Positions 7,144-12,853 of a stretch of 12,853 nt of DNA are shown here, piece after piece. Under the pieces are notes generated by a model. The model ran no database searches. It was not told the origin of the DNA and was given only the letters and a program-made list of their open reading frames with translations. Numbering within the stretch: the stretch's first letter is position 1; every line of letters starts with the position of its first letter. The stretch comes from Pelagibacteraceae bacterium TMED259 (GTDB lineage: Bacteria > Pseudomonadota > Alphaproteobacteria > HIMB59), in NCBI GenBank assembly GCA_002169365.1, contig NHLE01000003.1, forward strand, positions 1 through 12,853. The letters are read 5' to 3'. The translations under genes were made by a program, and so were the position numbers.

Positions 7144-7813
7144 GAATAATAAACAGTATCAAAAAAATATTCTTTTGGAATTGCTGAATTTAGATGAATT
7201 TAAATCATCTGACTTTCGTAATGCTGAAGATATCCCAATCCCCCAAAAAGAGAAAATTAAAAAACTTAGCATAAATGACATTAGCTCATTAGATATCCTA
7301 ACAAATCAACTCCGGGAAAAATTTTCTCTTAAAAATTTAATCGTAGAAGGCGCAACTTCATCTAATATTTTATTTTTTTATGGCAAGTGTGCAATTCAAG
7401 ATACTAAAATTCTAGATGGCCCAATGGGAGATCTTTTTGATAAAATGCTTTCATCAATTGATTTAAATAGAGAAAAAATAAGCCTATCCTCATACATTCC
7501 AAGAGGTCTTGAACACCTCTCAGATAATGAAGATTTCTTAAACCAGATACAACTGTTTAACTATAAATTGATTGAATTAGTTAACCCCAAATATCTTATC
7601 ATCATGTCAAATTTCTGTATTAAAATGTTATTAGCCACTGATTTATCTTCTATGTCTTTAAGAGGAAAGTGGTTTGACTTTAATACACCAAATGACGTAA
7701 CACCAAAAAAATGTAGAGTTTTATATGAACCAGAGATTTTGATTAATAATCCTGACTTAAAAAAAGATGCTTGGGAGGACTTAAAAGAAATTAAAAGACA
7801 ATTAGGTGGCTAA
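7142..7813 (+). CDS. Degenerate family-4 uracil-DNA glycosylase-like protein, probably not catalytic
   Basis: A 223-residue protein that keeps the scaffold landmarks of alphaproteobacterial family-4 UDGs: DLFDKMLSSIDLNR at 97-110 (family LLDRMLxAIGLDR), LRGKWFDF at 173-180 (family LRGRWFDY), and DAWEDLKEIKRQL at the C-terminus (family AWRDLLALKxxL). The catalytic elements are gone. The GEAPG loop is replaced around 80-84 (YGKCA), the HPAYLLR motif is replaced around 195-201 (YEPEILI), and the four cluster cysteines are absent: only C83, C159 and C191 remain, none in family positions. It is the first gene of the run with the lytic transglycosylase and moaB, the position occupied by UDG in relatives as I recall them. 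I infer a diverged, non-glycosylase role. The ATG at 7142 overlaps the divergent TPR start and has no Shine-Dalgarno sequence. Confidence 0.72.
   Translation: MNNKQYQKNILLELLNLDEFKSSDFRNAEDIPIPQKEKIKKLSINDISSLDILTNQLREKFSLKNLIVEGATSSNILFFYGKCAIQDTKILDGPMGDLFDKMLSSIDLNREKISLSSYIPRGLEHLSDNEDFLNQIQLFNYKLIELVNPKYLIIMSNFCIKMLLATDLSSMSLRGKWFDFNTPNDVTPKKCRVLYEPEILINNPDLKKDAWEDLKEIKRQLGG
7804..7809 (+). promoter_or_regulatory. Shine-Dalgarno sequence that decides the lytic transglycosylase start
   Basis: AGGTGG lies five bases before the ATG at 7815, inside the last codons of the UDG-like gene. The frame also opens at GTG 7806, but that codon is part of this Shine-Dalgarno sequence, so ATG 7815 is preferred. 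Confidence 0.6.
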
Positions 7814-7814
7814 A

Positions 7815-9491
7815 ATGAGATATTTTTTTATATTTTTATTAATTTTTTTTTCGAAAAGTGCACTTGCCCTTAGCGCAAAAGATATAAAATTATATAAATC
7901 AATTTTTCATGACTACAGAAATGGTAATTTTAAAGAAGCTGATAAAAATATTGTAAAATTAGATGATAATATATTAATGGGTCATGTTGAGGCTCTTAAA
8001 TTACTTCATCCTACCAAACATCGTTCAAGCTTTAGTGAATTAAGAATATGGCTAAGCAAGTATAATGATCAATATGAATCTAAAAGGATTTATAAACTAG
8101 CTATAAAAAGGATGCCTTCTGGATCACAAGAACCTTTAAAAAATAAATATCCTGAAATTGATGAAATATTTCTTGAAATACAATCTAAGGAAAAAACAGT
8201 AAGTTCTCTTAAAAAGATTTTTACAAATAAAAACTTTTCAAAAAAAATAAGTATTTATAATACTGTTAGATCAAGAGTTGGGAGAGGTTGGCCTACAGGG
8301 GCTTTAGAATACTTAGAACATCATAGAAAAAATTTTAACGATAAAGAATTATCCTTTTTGTTATCAAAAATTGCCAATGGATACTACTTAGCTAATCTAG
8401 ACGATAAGGCAATTAATGTTTTAAAAAATGAATCTTTTATTAATGACCCCTACTCTGAGGGTCTATGGATAAAAGGATTATCCCACTATAGAAAAGGAGA
8501 ATTTCAAAAAGCATCTAGGCAATTTTTGATTTTATCAAAAATTACTAGCAATAAATGGCTCAGAAATGCTGGGGCATACTGGTCTTTTCTATCGGCCACC
8601 AAAGATCCGTATGACAATATAACTTTTCAAGCATCCCTTGACTCTTTAAATGCTGCCTGTAAGCCAAGCTTTAATATCTACTCTCTACTTTCCTGTAGAG
8701 TTTTAGATAAACCTATTATTGATTTTGAATTTAACAATTTAGAAATGTCAAAAGATCTTAATTCTTTTACTCAAAGTAATTTAGGGGAAAGAATTCAAGC
8801 CTTAATAGACATAGATGAAATTCCAATTGCAGAAATTGAATTAAATAGAATACAAGGTATTTCTAACGATCGTTTTAAAATGACATTATTAGGATTTTCT
8901 AAAAAAAATGACCTAAGTTCTTTACAAATTAAAACGGCAAAATATTTGTTCAAAGAAAATGCACCTATAGATTTTTTATATCCAACTCCCAAATGGATAA
9001 AAGATTATAAATTTAATGATGTTGACCCTATCTTAATTCTAAGCATGATAAGGCAAGAGTCACAATTTAGTGCTTTTGCGAGGAGTGGGAAAAGTGCTTA
9101 CGGTTTAATGCAAATTCTCCCTTCAACGGCACAAATGGTTAATAAAAAATATAGCTTCAAATCAAACCCGAGATATCTTTATGACCCAAAAATAAATGTT
9201 GATACTGGCAGTCTTTATATTAAGAGCCTCTTAAATATGAAAAATATCAATGGTGATTTATTAAAAGCATTAATATCATATAATGCGGGACCGGGTAATC
9301 TGTCAAAATGGATGAAAAAAACATCATTTAATAATGATAGTTTTTTACTAATAGAGTCCATACCTTCAAGAGAAACAAGAATATTTGTAGAGAGAGTTTT
9401 AACTAATCTTGTGATTTATGAGTTAATCAATCATAATTCATTTAATTATGCTGATGAACTTATAGAAAAAAATACTATTGCCATACAATGA
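7815..9491 (+). CDS. slt: Soluble lytic murein transglycosylase (Slt70-like)
   Basis: Periplasmic enzyme that cleaves the MurNAc-GlcNAc bond of peptidoglycan to give 1,6-anhydro ends. From ATG 7815 it has 558 residues: a signal peptide (MRYFFIFLLIFF, probable cleavage after SALA), a long helical region of about 370 residues like the Slt superhelical ring, then a goose-lysozyme-type catalytic domain. That domain shows IRQESQFS with catalytic Glu (about residue 415), GKSAYGLMQILPSTA, and SYNAGPG, then the C-terminal RETRIFVERVL motif. All family 1 motifs are intact. It starts one base after the UDG-like stop, and its end overlaps moaB by four bases (ATGA), so the run is translationally coupled. 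Confidence 0.94.
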   Translation: MRYFFIFLLIFFSKSALALSAKDIKLYKSIFHDYRNGNFKEADKNIVKLDDNILMGHVEALKLLHPTKHRSSFSELRIWLSKYNDQYESKRIYKLAIKRMPSGSQEPLKNKYPEIDEIFLEIQSKEKTVSSLKKIFTNKNFSKKISIYNTVRSRVGRGWPTGALEYLEHHRKNFNDKELSFLLSKIANGYYLANLDDKAINVLKNESFINDPYSEGLWIKGLSHYRKGEFQKASRQFLILSKITSNKWLRNAGAYWSFLSATKDPYDNITFQASLDSLNAACKPSFNIYSLLSCRVLDKPIIDFEFNNLEMSKDLNSFTQSNLGERIQALIDIDEIPIAEIELNRIQGISNDRFKMTLLGFSKKNDLSSLQIKTAKYLFKENAPIDFLYPTPKWIKDYKFNDVDPILILSMIRQESQFSAFARSGKSAYGLMQILPSTAQMVNKKYSFKSNPRYLYDPKINVDTGSLYIKSLLNMKNINGDLLKALISYNAGPGNLSKWMKKTSFNNDSFLLIESIPSRETRIFVERVLTNLVIYELINHNSFNYADELIEKNTIAIQ

Positions 9492-10009
9492 TTGATGAAA
9501 AAATAATATTTACCCCTATTAATATCGCTGTCTTAACTATTTCTGACACAAGAAGTAAGGACAATGATAAGTCAGGTTCCTATTTATCAAAATCAATTAA
9601 TGAAAAAGGACACTCTTGCACCTATCATGAGGTAATCAAAGATGATCCTTCTCAAATAATTAATACTGTTAAAGGGCTAAGTTTAAAAAAAGAGATAGAT
9701 GTCATAATTACGACAGGCGGCACAGGTTTAACAGGCAGGGATAATACTATTGATAATATTAAATCTATTTCAGAAATAGAAATACCCGGTTTTGGAGAAT
9801 TGTTTAGACAAATAAGTTTTCAAAAAATTGGAACTTCAGCAATTCAATCAAGAAGCAGTGCTTTCTTAGTAAATAAGACTTATGTTTTTTGCCTTCCTGG
9901 ATCGAAATCTGCTGTTCAAGATGCCTGGAAAGAGATTTTATTTTATCAATTAGACATCAGGCATAAGCCTTGTAATTTTGTTGAGTTAATACCTAGACTA
10001 GATGAGTGA
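9488..10009 (+). CDS. moaB: MoaB/MogA-type molybdopterin biosynthesis protein
   Basis: MoCF_biosynth-domain protein of molybdenum cofactor biosynthesis; family members adenylylate molybdopterin before metal insertion. The 173-residue length is normal. The core begins NIAVLTISDTRS near residue 12. The molybdopterin-binding loop TTGGTGLTGRD is at about 75-85, the IGTSAIQSRSSA segment matches the family SxxxSR region, and CLPGSKSAVQDAW matches the LPGSxxAV motif. It overlaps the transglycosylase stop by ATGA and overlaps rnhB by eight bases. No other cofactor gene is in the window, so its place here reflects a conserved neighbourhood, not a pathway cluster. Confidence 0.93.
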   Translation: MIDEKIIFTPINIAVLTISDTRSKDNDKSGSYLSKSINEKGHSCTYHEVIKDDPSQIINTVKGLSLKKEIDVIITTGGTGLTGRDNTIDNIKSISEIEIPGFGELFRQISFQKIGTSAIQSRSSAFLVNKTYVFCLPGSKSAVQDAWKEILFYQLDIRHKPCNFVELIPRLDE

Positions 10010-10604
10010 TTTCATTATTGGCGTTGATGAAGTAGGAAGAGGTTCCCTGGTTGGTAGTGTCATTATTTGTGCTTTTAGATCAAAGAATGCTTTATTTGAC
10101 CTGTTGCCCTTTTCAGTTAAGGACTCAAAAAAAATAAATAAAAAACAAAGAGAGAGTATCTATAACTATTTTCATGAAAATAAAAATCTTAACTGCTCTT
10201 ATCAAATTACTTTTGGAAAAAAAAGAGATATTGAGGAATTGAATATCCATAAAGTTGTTCTGCAATCTATGTCCACAGCTGTTAAGGCTATCTCTAAACC
10301 TAGTGATAAAATTATTATTGATGGAAGTTTTGTTCCTGAGGATTTAAAAGAATTTCAAGTTTCATCTTTAATCAAAGCTGATGATAAAATTAACCAAGTT
10401 TCTGCGGCTTCAATTATAGCTAAAGTTTTTCGTGATAAATTAATCTCAAGATTACATTTCTTTGAGAATAAATATGGTTGGAACAAAAATGCAGGATATG
10501 GAACAAAAAACCATCTTGAAGCAATTAATAAATACGGCATCAGCCCTTTTCATCGCAAAACTTATCAACCTATTAGTCGACTTATCAAAGAGTTATCTAC
10601 TTAG
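10002..10604 (+). CDS. rnhB: Ribonuclease HII
   Basis: Cleaves the RNA strand of RNA-DNA hybrids and incises at single ribonucleotides in DNA. The catalytic acidic set is present: D9 and E10 in GVDEVGRG, D107 in IIDGSF, and D127 in KADDK, followed by VSAASIIAKVFRD. The C-terminal KNHLEAINKYGISPFHRKTY is the family ending. Its 200 residues are normal. The start ATG lies inside the last codons of moaB (eight-base overlap). It stops at TAG (10602-10604) exactly where the family normally ends, which shows that UAG works as a stop in this genome. Confidence 0.96.
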   Translation: MSDFIIGVDEVGRGSLVGSVIICAFRSKNALFDLLPFSVKDSKKINKKQRESIYNYFHENKNLNCSYQITFGKKRDIEELNIHKVVLQSMSTAVKAISKPSDKIIIDGSFVPEDLKEFQVSSLIKADDKINQVSAASIIAKVFRDKLISRLHFFENKYGWNKNAGYGTKNHLEAINKYGISPFHRKTYQPISRLIKELST

Positions 10605-10629
10605 TTATCAACAGTCTTGTTAAGATTGA

Positions 10630-10678
10630 CTAACTTTGAAACAAAAAAAAACCTAAGATTCTTAGGTGTTAAAGTTAG
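10630..10678 (+). promoter_or_regulatory. Nested dyad with a GANTC site at its centre, covering the ccrM start codon
   Basis: ACCTAAGATTCTTAGGT (10651-10667) is a perfect 7-bp hairpin with a 3-base loop whose centre is GATTC, the methylation target of CcrM. An outer stem encloses it: CTAACTTTGA (10630-10639) with TTAAAGTTAG (10669-10678), ten pairs including one G-U. The GTG start (10666-10668) lies in the 3' arm and junction, so the folded mRNA would hide it. The structure is seen directly; autoregulation of ccrM is inference. Confidence 0.55.
10643..10667 (-). terminator. Possible minus-strand intrinsic terminator at the ccrM 5' end
   Basis: Read on the minus strand, the 7-bp hairpin at 10651-10667 is followed directly by nine T residues (10651 down to 10643), the form of a rho-independent terminator. 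No minus-strand gene ends here; the only candidate transcript would be antisense to ccrM. The stem has only three G-C pairs. Confidence 0.35.
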
Positions 10679-11730
10679 ATAAAATTCATCAGGGTGATTG
10701 TTTAGAATTACTGAATAAAATTGATGATAATTCCATAGACCTTATTTTTTTAGACCCTCCTTATAATTTACAATTAAATAAAGAGTTAACTAGACCCAAT
10801 CACTCTGTGGTTACTGGCGTAAGTCAGGATTGGGATAAATTTGATAATTATACAAGTTATGATGAATTCACATTATCCTATCTGAAAAATTGTAAGAGAA
10901 TTCTTAAAGATGATGGGGGTCTTTGGATCATAGGTTCATACCATAATATTTTTAGGATTGGAAAAATTCTTCAAGATTTAAATTTTTGGATACTCAATGA
11001 TGTGATTTGGGTGAAATCCAATCCATTACCAAACTTCAGGGCAACTAGACTTACTAATGCTCATGAAACCTTAATATGGTGTTCAAAAAGTCCTAAATCA
11101 AAATACCAATTTAATTACCATACTCTTAAAACTAGCAATGAGGATAAACAAGAAAGAAGTGTTTGGAACTTTCCCATCTGTTCTGGAAAAGAAAGATTAA
11201 AAAACAGTGAGAATAAAACTGCTCACCCAACCCAAAAACCATTAGCACTTATGAATAAAATTTTACTTCAGTCGACAATTAAAGGTGATTTAGTATTAGA
11301 GCCCTTCGCAGGTACGGCTAGCTTTTGTGCAGCAGCAAAATACTTAGGAAGAAAATATATTGGATTTGAACAAGACATTTCATATCAAAATTTAGCTAAC
11401 AATAGGTTAAAATCTATAAAATCGCTTGATGAAAAACTTTTAGATATTAATGAAAAGGATAAACCTCAAAAAAAGATTCCTTTTGGTACTTTAATAAATT
11501 CTGGATATTTAAAACCCGGCTCTGAACTTTTTAATAAAAATAAAAACTATAAGGCCACAATATTACCTGATGGTAGTATCACTTATAAAAATAACAGAGG
11601 GTCGATCCATAAAATAGCTGCTAAGGTAAATAATACAATTTCTTTTAACGGATGGGACTACTGGCATTTCGAAGATAAAAAGAAAAAACTCATCTCTATT
11701 GATGAAATTAGAAAAAAAATAAGATCTTAA
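10666..11730 (+). CDS. ccrM: CcrM-type adenine methyltransferase (GANTC)
   Basis: Beta-class N6-adenine DNA methyltransferase; orthologues methylate GANTC after replication and help time the alphaproteobacterial cell cycle. Motif IV DPPY is at 30-33, SYHNIFRIG at 91-99, and NAHETLIW and AHPTQKP follow. The C-terminal domain typical of CcrM (271-354) is present with IPFGTL, GSIHKI and NGWDYWHFE, the part that reads DNA. The 354-residue length matches Caulobacter CcrM. The SAM-binding motif I reads EPFAGTASF (212-220) instead of the usual DPFxGxGTT, losing the second Gly. Start is GTG 10666: the preceding in-frame codon is TAG and no other start fits the conserved N-terminus. No free Shine-Dalgarno sequence is visible, and the start is in a hairpin. 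It converges with mutY with stops overlapping in TTAA. Confidence 0.95.
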   Translation: MLKLDKIHQGDCLELLNKIDDNSIDLIFLDPPYNLQLNKELTRPNHSVVTGVSQDWDKFDNYTSYDEFTLSYLKNCKRILKDDGGLWIIGSYHNIFRIGKILQDLNFWILNDVIWVKSNPLPNFRATRLTNAHETLIWCSKSPKSKYQFNYHTLKTSNEDKQERSVWNFPICSGKERLKNSENKTAHPTQKPLALMNKILLQSTIKGDLVLEPFAGTASFCAAAKYLGRKYIGFEQDISYQNLANNRLKSIKSLDEKLLDINEKDKPQKKIPFGTLINSGYLKPGSELFNKNKNYKATILPDGSITYKNNRGSIHKIAAKVNNTISFNGWDYWHFEDKKKKLISIDEIRKKIRS

Positions 11731-11744
11731 ATTAAAATTTTTTT
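11712..11744. terminator. A-tract / palindrome / T-tract at the ccrM-mutY convergent junction
   Basis: Eight A residues (11712-11719), the palindrome TAAGATCTTA (11720-11729) and seven T residues (11738-11744) straddle the overlapping stops. The A and T runs can pair around the palindrome and would give a U tract in either direction, suiting a bidirectional terminator. In DNA this A+T-rich the evidence is weak. Confidence 0.35.
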
Positions 11745-12725
11745 AAATAAAGTTGGCAGAGCAATTTTTGCCAATTTATTTTCTTCAATCCAAACAATAT
11801 TTTTATCATTAATCTTTTTAATATCAGCAGAGTATACTTGAACTTCATACTGATAATTTGTAATGGAATATTTAAATTTTTTTATTTTAGTTTTCTTTTT
11901 ATAGGAAATTTTGGAAAAAAATTCTGTGTCTAAGCTTGAAGGTAAATGTAAAAAACTTTTATAAAACTGAAAATTGGGATTTTTTAAAAAACAAATAGAG
12001 GATCCATTTTTTAATATAAAAAAATTAATTTTTTTTATATTTAATTTTGATTTTTTTTGAACTTTAAAATCTTGAAAAGCAGATCCACAAAAAGAATTAA
12101 ACGTACATGACTCACACAACGGTAGATTTTTCTTACAAATAGAAGAACTGAAATCCATCATAGACTCTGTAAAATTTCGATAGCTTTTTTTATTTTTAAG
12201 AACTATTTCTAGAATTTTTTTTAATTCATTATCATCAAACGATTGTCCCGTAAGTCTTAATAACAACCTCCTAATATTAACATCAATAGGGAATGCTTTT
12301 TTATTATATGCAATTGCTAGTACTGCATTGGCTGTGTAACTACCAATACCGGGGAGATTAAGTAATTGGGATTCATCGCTAGGTAATTTACCATCATATT
12401 TTTCATTTATTATCTCTACTGAGCGGAAGAGATTTTCTGCTCTCTTGTAATAACCCAATCCAGACCAACTATTTAAGACATCACTTAAATCTTTATTTTT
12501 ATAAGATCTGAAGTCAGGAAATTCTTTCAAATAAGATTTAAGTTTATTTTCGACAGTCATTACTGTTGTTTGCTGCAGCATTACTTCTGACAAATAAGTC
12601 AAATAAACACCTCGATTTTTTCGCCAATATAAGTGTCTTTGATTTTTTTTAAACCAAGATAGAATAAGATTATAAAAATTATTCTTATGAAGAAAATCTC
12701 CAAATTGAATGATGTTGCTTTTCAT
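11727..12725 (-). CDS. mutY: A/G-specific adenine glycosylase
   Basis: Removes adenine mispaired with 8-oxoguanine. The N-terminal HhH-GPD domain has catalytic Glu47 in SEVMLQQT, GLGYYKRA (89-96), the helix-hairpin-helix LPGIGSYTA (124-132) and Asp148 in PIDVNIRR. The [4Fe-4S] loop has the exact C-x6-C-x2-C-x5-C spacing (C197, C204, C207, C213). The C-terminal Nudix-like domain (about 230-332) is poorly conserved: at the 8-oxoG-reading FSH/FTH position I see ITN (288-290). The 332-residue length is normal. ATG 12725 is the only usable start, with AGG 11 bases upstream; its first 39 bases overlap the divergent DUF721 gene. The end overlaps ccrM by four bases. Confidence 0.95.
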   Translation of the reverse strand: MKSNIIQFGDFLHKNNFYNLILSWFKKNQRHLYWRKNRGVYLTYLSEVMLQQTTVMTVENKLKSYLKEFPDFRSYKNKDLSDVLNSWSGLGYYKRAENLFRSVEIINEKYDGKLPSDESQLLNLPGIGSYTANAVLAIAYNKKAFPIDVNIRRLLLRLTGQSFDDNELKKILEIVLKNKKSYRNFTESMMDFSSSICKKNLPLCESCTFNSFCGSAFQDFKVQKKSKLNIKKINFFILKNGSSICFLKNPNFQFYKSFLHLPSSLDTEFFSKISYKKKTKIKKFKYSITNYQYEVQVYSADIKKINDKNIVWIEENKLAKIALPTLFKKILI

Positions 12726-12853
12726 TTACTTAACAACCTAAATAAAAAAAAATTAAAGATAAACACACTTCTTACAAAAAACTGGGAATTAATCTTTGGA
12801 AATCACTCTGAAGACATTCAACTAAAAAAAGTATCATTCGTAAGCCAATCAGA
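12687..12853 (+). CDS. DUF721/DciA-like protein, 5' part, cut by the window end
   Basis: An open frame begins at ATG 12687 and runs 55 codons off the window without a stop. The translation has a short helical lead with KISKLNDVAFHLL, then LLTKNWELIFGNHS and IQLKKVSFVS, matching the DUF721 pattern of helix, then Trp-x-x-(Ile/Val)-Val/Phe-Gly, then Leu-x-Lys-x-Ser/Val. Bacterial DciA, a loader of the replicative helicase, belongs to this family, and in alphaproteobacteria a DUF721 gene commonly lies divergent from mutY. Its start lies 39 bases inside mutY on the other strand. The identification rests on a short segment plus context. Confidence 0.7.
   Translation, partial: MKKISKLNDVAFHLLNNLNKKKLKINTLLTKNWELIFGNHSEDIQLKKVSFVSQS

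Noticed and set aside
7806..7814. GTG 7806 as the lytic transglycosylase start
   Set aside because: The GTG is part of the AGGTGG Shine-Dalgarno sequence for ATG 7815, which gives a clean signal peptide.
8795..8992. Minus-strand 65-codon frame inside the lytic transglycosylase gene
   Set aside because: Antisense to a well-supported gene with no recognisable domain or start signal.
10355..10540. Minus-strand 61-codon frame inside rnhB
   Set aside because: Opposite to conserved RNase HII motifs; no independent support.
10605..10613. DnaA-box-like TTATCAACA after rnhB
   Set aside because: One mismatch to the consensus, single copy, no cluster of boxes or unwinding element; not enough for an origin.
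10620..10634. CtrA-box-like TTAA-N7 element upstream of ccrM
   Set aside because: Only the first half-site matches; the second is TAAC, and TTAA is very common in this A+T-rich DNA.
1..12853. CRISPR array, insertion sequence, prophage or defence island
   Set aside because: No spaced direct repeats, transposase, integrase or phage genes are seen; ccrM is an orphan cell-cycle methyltransferase with no restriction partner beside it.

Overview
The window is a densely packed, very A+T-rich stretch of bacterial chromosome with almost no intergenic space. Gene content and order point to an alphaproteobacterium: a CcrM-type GANTC methyltransferase with the alphaproteobacterial C-terminal domain, mutY divergent from a DUF721/DciA-like gene, a UDG-like gene followed by a lytic transglycosylase and moaB, a TPR lipoprotein-type gene next to ispE, and a classical Rieske/cytochrome b pair. 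The low G+C, short proteins, Lys/Asn/Ile-rich composition and overlapping genes suggest a streamlined, probably marine lineage (SAR11/HIMB59-like genomes come to mind). That placement is inference; the window has no rRNA or other decisive marker.

Layout. 1-1588 (minus): petA (Rieske) then petB (cytochrome b) of the bc1 complex; petB runs off the window edge and is interrupted by an in-frame TAG. 1647-2102 (plus): trmL, divergent from petA. 2105-7143 (minus): one co-directional block read in the order TPR protein -> ispE -> tRNA-Gln(UUG) -> uup (ABC-F ATPase) -> short CCA-adding/poly(A) polymerase-family protein, with two TTGA stop/start overlaps. 7142-10604 (plus): a coupled run of a degenerate family-4 uracil-DNA-glycosylase-like protein, a soluble lytic transglycosylase, MoaB and RNase HII. 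10666-11730 (plus): ccrM, preceded by a nested hairpin centred on a GATTC site. 11727-12725 (minus): mutY, convergent with ccrM. 12687 to the end (plus): the 5' part of a DUF721/DciA-like gene overlapping the start of mutY head to head.

The genes are mostly housekeeping: respiration (petAB), tRNA methylation and tRNA 3'-end or RNA tailing (trmL, CCA/PAP-like protein, tRNA-Gln), isoprenoid precursors (ispE), translation or genome maintenance (uup), cell-wall turnover (lytic transglycosylase), molybdenum cofactor (moaB), and DNA replication/repair/methylation (rnhB, ccrM, mutY, dciA-like, UDG-like). I see no prophage, insertion sequence, CRISPR array or defence island.

The points most worth following are the amber codon that replaces an invariant Trp in cytochrome b while the frame stays intact beyond it, the GANTC-centred palindrome that buries the ccrM start codon, the UDG homologue that has lost every catalytic motif but keeps its scaffold and operon position, and a CCA/PAP-like enzyme lacking the usual C-terminal body/tail.
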